A stretch of DNA of 63,718 nt from Streptomyces sp. CB02959. GTDB taxonomy: Bacteria; Actinomycetota; Actinomycetes; Streptomycetales; Streptomycetaceae. The stretch lies in NCBI RefSeq assembly GCF_002803155.1, contig NZ_NNBP01000043.1, forward strand, positions 1 through 63,718. The letters are read 5' to 3'. Within the stretch, counting starts at the first letter, position 1, and the number at the start of each line of letters is the position of its first letter. Positions 35,846 to 44,870 of the stretch are shown in pieces. The notes beneath the pieces are model-generated. The model ran no database searches, was not told where the DNA came from, and was given only the letters and a program-made list of their open reading frames with translations. Made by a program: the position numbers and the translations under genes.

Positions 35846-36436
35846 TCAGCCGGTTACTGGTGTCACGTTGCCGTTGGGGCCGCAGTGGACGGTCCAGGGA
35901 TTCTGGGAGCGGATGTTGTTCTCGTGGATGCGGATGTCGATCTGTGTGGGGGGTTTGTTGCCGGGGACGTTGGCATGGGCGGCGGTGCAGGCGATCTGGC
36001 TGACTGCCGTGACATCGAGGTCGCCGGTGCTGACTTTTTGGGGGACGAAGACGTCGACGGCTCCGTCGGTCGCGGTGGCGGTGAGTTGGCCGGCCATCGG
36101 TGGTACTTGGCTGATCAGGCCGCGTTGGCGTTCGGCCGGGGTGGGGCCTTCCAGGAGGAGGTCGAGGGCTTGCTGGGGGCTGAGTGGTCGGTCCGTGGGG
36201 CGTGAGACGGCGCGGGGGCCGGTGGGACCGGCGAAGTAGAGGCGTGCGAAGCGGGCTTCGGTTCCGGGTTGCTGGATGCCGGAGGCCGGGGGGCCGGCGG
36301 GCACGGGGTTGGTGGGGCCGATCGCGCAGCCGGTGGTTGTGGCGATGAGCAGGGTGGACAGGGGCAGGGTCCCGAGGGCGACTGCCGCGGTGCGGAGGGT
36401 ACGTCCGGGGCGGGACCGGGACGGGGGACGGGTCAT
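35846..36436 (-). CDS. Lipoprotein of AfsQ-like two-component operon 2
   Basis: The 196-aa lipoprotein has a twin-arginine-poor basic start, a hydrophobic segment and lipobox TTGC. The extracytoplasmic part (ARFARLYFAGPTGPRAVSRP, LSPQQALDLLLEGPTPAERQ) aligns in layout with the lipoprotein at 22180-22710. Its ATG overlaps the kinase stop by four bases. As in system 1 it likely modulates the kinase sensor domain. Confidence 0.8.
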   Translation of the reverse strand: MTRPPSRSRPGRTLRTAAVALGTLPLSTLLIATTTGCAIGPTNPVPAGPPASGIQQPGTEARFARLYFAGPTGPRAVSRPTDRPLSPQQALDLLLEGPTPAERQRGLISQVPPMAGQLTATATDGAVDVFVPQKVSTGDLDVTAVSQIACTAAHANVPGNKPPTQIDIRIHENNIRSQNPWTVHCGPNGNVTPVTG

Positions 36437-37908
36437 GGCTGGTCCTGCGGGGTGGCGGGGAGTGGCAGGGTGAGGGTGAAGACGGCGCCACCGTCGGGAG
36501 TGTTGGCCGCGGTGAGGGTTCCGCCGTGCAGGTGGGCGTTTTCGTAGGCGATGGCCAGGCCGAGGCCGCTGCCTTCGGAGCGGACGCGTGCCGTGTCGGC
36601 TTTGTAGAAGCGTTCGAAGACGTGCGGGAGTACGTCGTCGGGGATGCCGGTTCCGTGGTCGGTGACGGTGACGACCGCATGGTCGTTCTCGGCGCGGGCG
36701 GAGACGGTGACCGGTGGGAGCCCGTGGCGCAGTGCGTTGCCGATGAGGTTGGCGAGGATGACGTCGATACGGCGGGGGTCGGCGCGTACCGGTACCGGGG
36801 TGGGGATGTCGGCGGTGACGCGTTCGCCGTCGGTCCAACCGCGCAGTTGGAGGGTTTTGGTCACGATGGTGCGCAGGTCTGTTTCCTCGGCGTGTAGCGG
36901 GGCGGCTTTGGCGTCGAAGCGGGAGACCTCCATCAGGTCCTCGACCATGCGGGCGAGGGTGCGGGTCTCCTCGCAGATGAGTTGGACGGCGTCGGCGGTG
37001 TCGGGGGGCAGGACACCGGAGGTGGCGTCCTCGTCGAGGACCTCGGTGACGGCGGTCATGGCCGCGAGGGGGGTGCGCAATTCGTGGGCGACGTCGGCGG
37101 CGAAACGGCGTGCTCCTGCTTCCATGCGGCGCAGTTCGGCGTCGTCCTTTTGCAGGGTTTCGGCCATGGTGTTGAAGGAGCGGGTCAGATCGGTCAGTTC
37201 GTCGTGTCCGTCAGCGTCGAGGCGGGTGCCGAGTTCGCCGGCGGTGATGCGTTCGGCGCCGCTGCGCAGGCGTCGTACTGGGCGTAGGACGCTGCGGGCG
37301 GCGAGAAGGGCGGGGACGAGGGCGAGGGCGAGGGCGGGGATGGCTCCGGCCTGGGCCGCGGAGACCAGGGCGGCGATGTCGGCCTGGTCGTCGTCGAGGG
37401 GGGAGGCCACGTACACGGTCAGTCCGGAGGGCTTGCCTGCGCTCGCGGACTTCTCGGGCTCCGCGGCGTAGGCGACGGGCATGCCGACGGCCAGCCAGGG
37501 GCGGCCGTCGCGTTCGATGCGCTGATAGGTCGCCTGGCCGCTTGCCTGGACAGCTTCGCGGAGCTCTTCGGGCACGGGCAGAGCGTCGGGGGAGGCCGAG
37601 ACCGGTGTGCCGCCTTGGTAGGAGGCCGAGGAACGCCAGGCGCGGGAGCCTCCGGCCCGATCGAGTTGGAGGGACAGGCTCCGCAGGTCCTCAGTGCGGG
37701 GTGGGAAGGTCAGGCCGGGGGCGAGGGAATCGAGTTGGCTGCGCAGGTCGGCGACGACGGTGTGCTGGGTGCGTTCGAGGACGGAGGCGCGGGCCTGGCG
37801 AAAGGTGAGGCCCGCGGTGAGCAGTGCGCCGAAGGCGACGGCGAGCAGCACGGCGACCACGAGCCGTGCCCGCAGTCCCCTGGGGAAGCGGAGCCTGAGG
37901 TTCTTCAC
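36433..37908 (-). CDS. Sensor histidine kinase, AfsQ2-like (system 2)
   Basis: The 491-aa kinase has an N-terminal helix (LVVAVLLAVAFGALLTAGLT), an extracellular domain of about 140 residues, and a second helix (IPALALALVPALLAARSVL). HAMP and kinase core follow. Motifs are FAADVAHELRTPLAAM (His), NLIGNALRHG, DHGTGIP, FERFYKADTAR and GSGLGLAIAYENAHLHGG. It overlaps both neighbours by four bases. The sensor domain differs clearly from system 1, so the two systems probably perceive different signals. Confidence 0.88.
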   Translation of the reverse strand: MKNLRLRFPRGLRARLVVAVLLAVAFGALLTAGLTFRQARASVLERTQHTVVADLRSQLDSLAPGLTFPPRTEDLRSLSLQLDRAGGSRAWRSSASYQGGTPVSASPDALPVPEELREAVQASGQATYQRIERDGRPWLAVGMPVAYAAEPEKSASAGKPSGLTVYVASPLDDDQADIAALVSAAQAGAIPALALALVPALLAARSVLRPVRRLRSGAERITAGELGTRLDADGHDELTDLTRSFNTMAETLQKDDAELRRMEAGARRFAADVAHELRTPLAAMTAVTEVLDEDATSGVLPPDTADAVQLICEETRTLARMVEDLMEVSRFDAKAAPLHAEETDLRTIVTKTLQLRGWTDGERVTADIPTPVPVRADPRRIDVILANLIGNALRHGLPPVTVSARAENDHAVVTVTDHGTGIPDDVLPHVFERFYKADTARVRSEGSGLGLAIAYENAHLHGGTLTAANTPDGGAVFTLTLPLPATPQDQP

Positions 37909-38606
37909 AGGGGTCCGAAGCGGTAGCCGAAGCCGCGCACGGTCTGGACGTACACGGGCTTGCGCGGATCGTCCTCGATCTTGGCGCGCAACCGCATCAC
38001 GCAGGCGTCGACGAGACGGACGTCGCCGTAGAAGGAGTGTTCCCAGACCTGTTCCAGGAGCTGGTGGCGGGAGTAGACCTGACCGGGCGTGGCGGTGAGG
38101 AACAGCAGCAGCTTGAGTTCGGAGGGAGCCAGGACCAGCTCCGTGCCGTGCTTGGCCACGACCAGGCTGGTGCGGTCCACGGCCAGGTCGCCATGGTGTT
38201 CCGCCCCCGTTGCCGTGGGCGTGGCCGCGGGGCTGTCCTGGGCGGGGGCGACCCGGCGCAGGACGGCTTTCATCCGGGCCTCGATGATCTCCCCGCTGGC
38301 GGGTTTGATGATGTAGTCGTCGGCGCCGGCTTCCAGGCCGACGACCATGTCGATCTCGTCACCGCGGGCCGAGAGGATGATGATCGGGATCTGTTTGCTC
38401 TCCCGGATCCGGCGGCACACCTCCAGGCCACTCATCCCCGGCAGCATCAGGTCGAGCAGCACCAGGTCGGGTCGGTGGCGTTCCAGGGTGAGGAGTCCCG
38501 TCTCGCCGCTCGCCGCGACCTCCACTTCATGGCCACGGCGCTTCAACGCGAGGGTGACGCCCTTTTGTACGGCGGGGTCGTCTTCGACGAGCAGGACTCG
38601 TGCCAT
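37905..38606 (-). CDS. OmpR-type response regulator, AfsQ1-like (system 2)
   Basis: The 233-aa regulator has LLVEDDPAVQKGVTLALKRR, the phospho-acceptor LVLLDLMLPGMSGLEV and YIIKPASGEIIEARMKAVLR. A linker and a winged helix follow (LAPSELKLLLFLTATPGQVY, then YVQTVRGFGYRFGPL). It heads operon 2 and is divergent from the deacetylase gene across 146 bp. The deacetylase and the SGNH-hydrolase genes carry a related element about 50 bp before their starts, a candidate target site. Confidence 0.9.
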   Translation of the reverse strand: MARVLLVEDDPAVQKGVTLALKRRGHEVEVAASGETGLLTLERHRPDLVLLDLMLPGMSGLEVCRRIRESKQIPIIILSARGDEIDMVVGLEAGADDYIIKPASGEIIEARMKAVLRRVAPAQDSPAATPTATGAEHHGDLAVDRTSLVVAKHGTELVLAPSELKLLLFLTATPGQVYSRHQLLEQVWEHSFYGDVRLVDACVMRLRAKIEDDPRKPVYVQTVRGFGYRFGPL

Positions 38607-38752
38607 CGGGTTGCGCTCTTCTCGGGCTGGGCGGCGTGGGGGCGGTGTTCTCTGACCAGGGTGCTGGAAGCGTATGACGCCCGGTTCCGCATTCCTTGAC
38701 GAAACGATGACGGCCAGCCGTTCGCCGTACGGCGGCAGGTTCCGTCGGGCGC

Positions 38753-39571
38753 ATGAACAACGACACGAACAGCACCGGGAACGGCAACGGTAGGCGCGTT
38801 GGCACCGTGCGGCAGGTGGTGGTCACCGCCGCGGCTCTGGCACTGACCGCAACGGTCGCCTTCGCCGTTCTGGCGGACGAGAGCGCTGGTCAGAGCGCTG
38901 GGGCGGCCGGTGGCAAGACAGCCGGGGCGAGCACGACGATCGATTCCGCACTGCCCGCGCCGACGGTGGACATGGCCATCGTCCGGGAGTCCGAGGACGA
39001 CGGAAAGGCGGTGAACCTCACCCTCGACGACGGTCCGGACCCGCGCTGGACTCCGAAGGCCCTGGAGCTGCTGAAGCGGTACAAAGCCAAGGCCGTCTTC
39101 TGTCTGACCGGCCCCAATGCCGCCGCCCACCCCGACCTCGTCCGGCGGATCGTCGCCGAGGGCCACCGTCTGTGCGATCACTCAGTCAGCCACGACGTCG
39201 CCATGGACAAGAAGCCGGTCTCCTACCAGGAGAAGGAGATCCTCGACGCCAAGCGCATGATCGACGAGGCGTCCGGTGGCGAACGGATCTGGTACTACCG
39301 GGCCCCGGGCGGCGCCTTCACAGCGCAGAGCCGCCAGATCGCGGCAGCCCACGGGATGCGGAACCTCGGCTGGAACGTCGACCCCGGCGACTTCCGGCAG
39401 CCCGGCGCAGACACCCTCGTCCGCGCGGTGAAGGAGCAGCTCTCCACGGGGCCGACGGTCCTCCTCCACGACGGCGGCGGAAACCGCGCCCAGACGATGG
39501 AAGCGATGGAACGGCTTCTTCCCTGGTTCGCCGAAGAGGGCTACACCTTCAGCTTCCCGAAGGCCAGTTGA
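38753..39571 (+). CDS. Membrane-anchored or secreted polysaccharide deacetylase
   Basis: The 272-aa protein has one N-terminal hydrophobic segment (VVVTAAALALTATVAFAVLA) and a NodB-fold deacetylase domain. Motifs: NLTLDDGPDPRWTP (catalytic Asp and metal Asp), HRLCDHSVSHD (HxxxH metal pair), YYRAPGGAF, NVDPGDF and VLLHDGGG (catalytic His). It removes N-acetyl groups from GlcNAc-type polymers such as peptidoglycan or chitin outside the membrane. It is divergent from the AfsQ1-like regulator and leads a three-gene row of glycan-modifying proteins. Confidence 0.9.
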   Translation: MNNDTNSTGNGNGRRVGTVRQVVVTAAALALTATVAFAVLADESAGQSAGAAGGKTAGASTTIDSALPAPTVDMAIVRESEDDGKAVNLTLDDGPDPRWTPKALELLKRYKAKAVFCLTGPNAAAHPDLVRRIVAEGHRLCDHSVSHDVAMDKKPVSYQEKEILDAKRMIDEASGGERIWYYRAPGGAFTAQSRQIAAAHGMRNLGWNVDPGDFRQPGADTLVRAVKEQLSTGPTVLLHDGGGNRAQTMEAMERLLPWFAEEGYTFSFPKAS

Positions 39572-39667
39572 CGGTCATGCCCGCCCTCTATGGCCGGCCT
39601 TCTTCCGGTACGTGAGCGAACGATGACGACCCTCCCAAGCGGCCTCCTCGCGGATTGTGCTGGAGAC

Positions 39668-40504
39668 ATGAACAGCAAGAACACGCCCTCCGCCCTTCTT
39701 CAGCGACCCACGCGCCGTACCGCGGGCCTCGTACTCGCCGCCACGACGGCCGCGCTTGCGCTCACCGCCTGCCAAGCATCCGGCGACGGCTCCTCCCCCA
39801 CCGCCGACCGCAACACCGCCTCATCTGCTGACCGGCAGACGCCCGACGGCCAGAAGAACGCCACGAAGCCGCACCGGATGTTGTGGATGGGCGACTCCAT
39901 CGGCGAAGTCCAGGCACCGCCCCTCGGTGCGGCGATGAAGGCCGGCCACGTGGCGTTCAAGTCGATCGCCGCCGCGGGGGGCGGCGGTGTCGTCGGGGAG
40001 ATCTCGCAGCCCACCTGGGAGCAGCTCCCGAAGGAGCTGACGTCCTTCAAGCCGGACGTCGTCGCCTACCAGATCACCACCTACGACTGGGGAACCCCAG
40101 GCGAACAACGCGCCGCCTACGAACGTCTGGCCAAGACGGTGAACGACGCGGGCGCCGAACTTCTCATCGTGTCGGCGCCCCCCTTCAAGGTGGATGACTT
40201 CTACAGGCCACACGAGGCCGCGATCAAGACCGCGCCGAAGTCCGCCAAGGAAGTCGCGGACAAGCACCCGAACACGGTCCGTTTCCTTGACGCCTCGGCC
40301 CTGTGGGGCACCGACAGCACGGCAGCCAAGGCGCAGCGCGGCAAGGACGGCATCCACTCGTGCCAGCAGGGCTCGGCCGCGTTCGCCGCGTGGTTCGGCG
40401 AACAGTTGCACAAGCAGTACGGCTTCACCCCGGCCGCCGTGGACCAGTGGGCCACCGGGTCGTGGACAAGCGAGAAGGTCTACGCCCCGTTCGGCTGCAA
40501 GTAG
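39668..40504 (+). CDS. SGNH-hydrolase-like lipoprotein
   Basis: This 278-aa lipoprotein (lipobox LTAC) has an SGNH/GDSL fold: RMLWMGDSIGE with the nucleophile Ser, a glycine-rich GGGGVVGEI stretch, VVAYQITTYDWG (block III; Thr where Asn is usual) and GIHSCQQGSAAFA with the D-x-x-H pair. Such proteins often act with acyltransferase-3 membrane proteins to add or remove O-acetyl groups on surface glycans, and an acyltransferase-3 gene follows at once. The start at 39668 is chosen for the GGAG before it and the signal peptide position. Confidence 0.75.
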   Translation: MNSKNTPSALLQRPTRRTAGLVLAATTAALALTACQASGDGSSPTADRNTASSADRQTPDGQKNATKPHRMLWMGDSIGEVQAPPLGAAMKAGHVAFKSIAAAGGGGVVGEISQPTWEQLPKELTSFKPDVVAYQITTYDWGTPGEQRAAYERLAKTVNDAGAELLIVSAPPFKVDDFYRPHEAAIKTAPKSAKEVADKHPNTVRFLDASALWGTDSTAAKAQRGKDGIHSCQQGSAAFAAWFGEQLHKQYGFTPAAVDQWATGSWTSEKVYAPFGCK

Positions 40505-40512
40505 TCCGCCTC

Positions 40513-40574
40513 GGGCCGGCCACCGCCCTGCCGGTCAGCCCAGCCGCAAGGCGGCTGGGCTCGGTGGCCGGCCC
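40513..40574 (+). terminator. Nested double hairpin
   Basis: An outer 13-bp stem (GGGCCGGCCACCG with CGGTGGCCGGCCC) encloses an inner 11-bp stem (AGCCCAGCCGC with GCGGCTGGGCT, loop AAG). Both are perfect. It starts nine bases after the SGNH stop, so it is a terminator or attenuator before the acyltransferase gene. Confidence 0.7.
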
Positions 40575-40636
40575 GCTTCGGCCCGCTTGGGGCTGAGCCC
40601 GAAACCGAGCCGGCTCGCTCATCTCGTTGGAGACCC

Positions 40637-41932
40637 ATGCCCACCTCAACCAAACCCGTGCGCACCCACCGTCGCCCTCACACGATGATCGTCCCTGTAC
40701 CGTCCGGCAACCGTCACATCGCGCCTTTGGACGGCCTGCGCGGCCTGGCCGTCCTGGGTGTGCTGTTCTTCCACGCTGGCCACTTCAGCGGTGGCTTCCT
40801 TGGCGTTGACCTGTTCTTCGTCCTGTCCGGCTTCCTGATCACCGGCCTTCTCCTGACGGAGACACAGGCGCGGGGCGGCCGCGTCGACCTCCTGGCCTTC
40901 TGGGGGCGGCGCGCACGCCGTCTGCTGCCGGCACTCGCCGTGACGATCGCGGGCACCCTGCTCCTGGTCTGGGCGCTCGGCCCGCCGCCTCTGCTCCGGT
41001 ACGCCCTCGACGACGCTCCCTGGGTGGCGGCCAACCTCGCCAATTGGCACTTCATCGCCGACCAGGTCGGATACTGGAACGCGGCCGACACCAGGGTCTT
41101 CGGCCACCTGTGGAGCATCGCGGTCGAGGAGCAGTTCTACCTGGTCTGGCCCCTGGCCATCGCCCTGCTGGCCCGCGGCCGCAACGGCGGCCGCCGCGTC
41201 GCCCTCGTAGCTGCGGCCGGAGCCGTCGTCTCGCTCGTCCTCATGACCGTGTTCACCAACCCCGTCGACACCACGCGCGTCTACGAGGGCACCGACACCC
41301 GCACCTTCTCGCTCCTCCTCGGTTCCCTCATGGCCACGCCACCGGCCACCCGGCTCCTGGCACGCGCCGGTGAACGGACCACAGCCTGGGGAAGCCTGGC
41401 CCTGGCATGCGGGATCGGGGCGTACTGGGCCCTGTCCGACGGGCAGAAAGACCTCTCCCTCTTCCAAGGCGGACTCTTCCTCCACGCCCTGGCCGCCGCC
41501 CTGCTCATCGCCTGCCTCGCCCAAGCACCCCGTACCCTGGTCGGTCGCGTCCTCGCCACGCCTGCCCTGCGCTGGTGCGGCCTGGTCTCCTACAGCCTCT
41601 ACCTGTGGCACTGGCCCATCTACCTGCTCCTGAGCGAAGAGCGCCTCGGCCTGACGGGCTGGAGCCGTACGGTCGTCATCCTCACGGTGTCCCTCGCTGC
41701 CGCGTGGCTCTCCAAGGTCCTGGTGGAGGACCCGATCCGGTTCCGGGCCCCCTGGGCGAAGGGCCGCACGGGAGCCGCCGCCCTGCTGGCCACCTTCGCC
41801 GCCCTCGCGACGTTGTGGGCCCTCATCCCCGAACCGCAGACCGGGGCCGGCACCGTCGACGTCACCCGGCTCGTCTCGGCCAGCGCCGTACCCCACACCG
41901 GGGCCACGAGGAGGCCACTCGCCAGCCCGTAG
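40637..41932 (+). CDS. Acyltransferase-3 (OafA/OatA-like) membrane protein
   Basis: The 431-aa protein has about ten helices of the AT3 family, which carries acyl groups across the membrane onto cell-surface sugars. Motifs: HIAPLDGLRGLAVLGVLFFH with the catalytic His, then GGFLGVDLFFVLSGFLITGL, the R-R pair in WGRRARRLLPAL, and LWSIAVEEQFYLVWPLAIAL. YSLYLWHWPIYLL lies near the end. It lacks the fused SGNH domain found in many members; the separate SGNH lipoprotein upstream may supply it. A downstream ATG at 40685 would remove a non-conserved start. Confidence 0.9.
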   Translation: MPTSTKPVRTHRRPHTMIVPVPSGNRHIAPLDGLRGLAVLGVLFFHAGHFSGGFLGVDLFFVLSGFLITGLLLTETQARGGRVDLLAFWGRRARRLLPALAVTIAGTLLLVWALGPPPLLRYALDDAPWVAANLANWHFIADQVGYWNAADTRVFGHLWSIAVEEQFYLVWPLAIALLARGRNGGRRVALVAAAGAVVSLVLMTVFTNPVDTTRVYEGTDTRTFSLLLGSLMATPPATRLLARAGERTTAWGSLALACGIGAYWALSDGQKDLSLFQGGLFLHALAAALLIACLAQAPRTLVGRVLATPALRWCGLVSYSLYLWHWPIYLLLSEERLGLTGWSRTVVILTVSLAAAWLSKVLVEDPIRFRAPWAKGRTGAAALLATFAALATLWALIPEPQTGAGTVDVTRLVSASAVPHTGATRRPLASP

Positions 41933-42148
41933 CGTCACGTCTTCCCCGGCAAGAGCCGTGTGAGTCCCGTCAGCGCGCCTCCACGCCGGTCCTGGGCGTC
42001 CGGGCCGCCGAAGGTCGTATCCGCCGTGGAAGGCCGGTCGGAAGCGACAGTTTGCGGTTGCCAGTTCACTCTGCGTAGCGGGTCTCGACGGTGGCCGGCC
42101 GTTCCTGTGACTCCTTCACCCCGTGCGCAAGGACGGAGAGGATGAACA

Positions 42149-43091
42149 ATGACGACCACAGCACCCTCGCAGTCTGCGGGGCAGCCCACGCAATCGGCCG
42201 GGCAGGAGCAGCTCAGTCTGGGTGTCGCCGCCGCCCGGAATCTGGCGACCACCACGAAGTCGGCGCCACAGATGCAGGCCATCACTTCTCGATGGCTGCA
42301 GCGGACGCTGCCGTGGGTGGAAGTGAAGGGCGGCACGTACCGGGTCAACCGCCGTGTGGCGTATGAGATCGGTGACGGCCAGGTGACCTTCCTGCAGGAC
42401 GGGGCCGGTGTCAGGGTTGTTCCGGCAGAGCTGAGTGAACTTTCGTTGCTGCGCGGTTTCGACCATGCCCAGGTTCTGCAGGCGCTGGCCGATCGGTTCG
42501 AACAGCGGGAGTACCAGCCGGGACAGGCAATCGTCGAGCAGGGGCGGGCGGCAGATCACATCTACCTGATCGCGCACGGCAAGGTGGAGAAGGTCGCCAA
42601 CGGAAAGTACGGCGACGAGGCACGGCTGGACGTGGTGTCCAACGGCGGCTTCTTCGGCGGCCAGGCCCTCTCCGAGGACCCGGGCGAGTGGGGGTTCACA
42701 GCGCGCACGGTGACCGCATGCACGGTGCTGGCACTATCCCGGGGTGCGTACCAGGATGTGGCGAGGCAGAACGGTCACCTGAGCGCCCATGTCCGGCAGC
42801 GCCAGGCCGAGGGGAGTGCCGCTCTTCTCCTGCAGCAAGCTTCAGATTTCGGACGAGGGAACTTCCTCGATCCTCGCGATGCGACTGGGAGAGGACCACG
42901 AGGGCGTGGTCGGCCTGCGTCAGACCGGCATTCCCGACGAGTACGAGCCCGGCCTGAACGTGCGGTTCATGGGCATCAACGACCAGGCCGTCATCTCCTA
43001 CCTGGTCAGCACGTACTACTCGGCGGCCGTTCTCGTCCCCGACGCGCTGGGCGTCCTGGACAACGTCGAGGTCTACCGCAGGTCGTCCTGA
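42149..43091 (+). pseudogene. Family 2B encapsulin shell protein with internal deletion
   Basis: The first 217 codons match the N-terminal arm and the inserted cyclic-nucleotide-binding domain of the family 2B encapsulin encoded before 2-methylisoborneol synthase genes (SCO7699-like). Examples are GGTYRVNRRVAYEIGDGQVT, REYQPGQAIVEQGRAADHIY and GGFFGGQALSEDPGEW. At about 42800 the frame changes, and the end of the HK97-type shell domain follows: GVPLFSC, then GVVGLRQTGIPDEYEPGLNV and DQAVISYLVSTYYSAAVLVP. The family has a long stretch between these blocks (roughly 100 residues or more) that is absent here. A proper shell cannot form. RBS GGAGAGG precedes the ATG. Confidence 0.8.
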
Positions 43092-43156
43092 CACCGGTGG
43101 CATCTCTCGCTGCTCACGGCACTTGAGCAACACTCTGAGAACGGAGAAGAGAACCG

Positions 43157-44362
43157 GTGTCACTGCTGTCCCGAATGACCGCGCGCGCAGCCGACCACGA
43201 TGTGGCGCGGCTCGTGGCCACGCTGCTCACTCACCACCACGGCGTCCGCAACACTGCACCGCGGGCCTTGCCCCACACGGGGCCTCGCTCGTCAGTGCAC
43301 CCGGCGCTGAGGGGACCAACCGGGCTGGGCACCTCCGCCGCTCGTGTCGCGGTCGGCAGAGCGACTCCTGATGCCTCGGTACCGGAGTCGGCCGGCGCAT
43401 CCGGTACCGAGGACGGTGTCCCGGAGTTGTACTGTCCGCCTCCGGTCCGCGACGATCCGAAACTCGGCGAACACGTCAACGACCGCCTCGTGGACTGGGC
43501 CGAGGAAATCGGCCTCTACGCGGGTCGGATCGAGCACATCCGCGCGGTGAACGTCGGACGGATGATGATGCTGGCCCACCCCTACAGCGACGACGCGGAC
43601 CGACTGCTGGTCGCGGCAAAATGCGCCCTGGCAGAGTGGGCAACGGACGACTACTACTGCGACGACGGGGCCCTGCCGGAACCCCTCGGCGCTCGACTCG
43701 GGATCGCCTACACAGCCTTCGACCCCGCCCATCCACCGGTCCGCTACCTGCCCGAACAAGAGAAGGTCCTTTGCGACGACCCCGTCCGGGTCGCCCTCCG
43801 CTCCGCCTTCGAGCACCTGGCACGGGCAGCGGACGGGCCCCAGGTGGCGCGGCTGCGCCAAGAGGTCGCCGCCCTGTTCGTGGCCTACACCCACGAGGGC
43901 ACCTGGCGTGTCCAGGAGCGCATGCCGACGGTCTGGTAGTACCTGGCGCACCGGCAGTTCAACAGTTTCCTCCCCTGCCTTGCGCTGATCGACGTCGTAG
44001 GGGGCTACCAGCTCTCCCCAGCCGAATACGACGATCCGCGCGTGCGACGCGTGGTGACAATGGCGGGCAACGCCAGCACGCTGGTCAACGATCTGTACTC
44101 GATGGGCAAGGAAGACCACGATCAGGGCGTGGAGTTCAACCTGCCCGTCGTGATCGCCGCACACGAGCAGTGCTCCCCGTCCGAGGCGGTCAAACGGAGT
44201 ATGGAGATCCACGACGAACTGGTGCGCACCTTCGAGGCGGAGGCAGCCGCCCTGGCCCTTACCGGCTCTCCCGAGCTGCGCCGCTTCCTTGCAGGGGTGT
44301 GGTCTTGGCTCGGCGGCAACCGCGAGTGGCACAGCGGCAGTCCGCGATACAACGACGCCTGA
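43157..44362 (+). pseudogene. 2-Methylisoborneol synthase with in-frame TAG
   Basis: The enzyme cyclises 2-methyl-geranyl diphosphate to the earthy odorant 2-methylisoborneol. A Pro-rich N-terminal tail is followed by the terpene-synthase core: WATDDYYCDDGALPEPLGAR holds the Asp-rich metal motif. After TAG at 43937-43939 the same frame continues with YLAHRQFNSFLPCLALIDVV, then STLVNDLYSMGKEDHD (NSE metal motif) and ends at 44362. The residue before YLA is normally Glu, so GAG has become TAG. Truncation removes the NSE motif and must abolish activity unless read through. The geranyl-diphosphate C-methyltransferase that usually follows is absent. Confidence 0.85.
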
Positions 44363-44870
44363 CCCCACCACCCTGGCCGGCGCCCGCGACGCGAGATGCA
44401 CGCCACGCGCAGCTCGGCGGGAAGCCAGCCGGCGGCTCGGCAAGCGGCAAGCCCCGGGCGACCGCGAGCCGGGGCGCCGGCCGCGGCTCTGCAGCAGGCA
44501 CGTCGTTGGTCGGTGCGACGTTCCAGCTCGGAGGCAGCGCCAGGTCAGTCGACCAGGTCCTGCGGGCGGCGGGTGGAGACGTAGCGACCACACATACCCT
44601 CACCCTGCCACGACACCGGCGAGCACCACGCCCCACAGTGCCCTGCGAAACAGTGAGGCCGATCGGTTCCACCGGACCGCCACTGTCCGCAGCAGCCACC
44701 TCAGCGGGGACGCGGCTCGGCGCCTCCGCGCAGCGTGACCGGTGACAGACGCAGGCCGTCTGTCCTGTGCCACCGGACCTTGATCACGTGCCATCGCAGT
44801 TTGATCGGGCAACAAGCTTCCGGCCGATGGTGAGCAGTCGCTGCTGGTTGTTCCGGCTCTCTCTGAGGAG
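44363..44870. other. No supportable gene; expected methyltransferase absent
   Basis: In complete 2-methylisoborneol operons a geranyl-diphosphate C-methyltransferase gene follows here. I find no SAM-binding motif in any frame. The open frames are GC-rich shadows. At 44775-44810 there is an imperfectly repeated TTGATC(A/G)(C/G)G pattern resembling ends of some insertion elements, but nothing decisive. Confidence 0.45.

Noticed and set aside
22180..38606. Recent tandem duplication of the two-component operons
   Set aside because: Gene order is the same, but protein sequences, especially the sensor domains, differ widely. They are old paralogues, not a fresh duplication across the 35-bp repeat.
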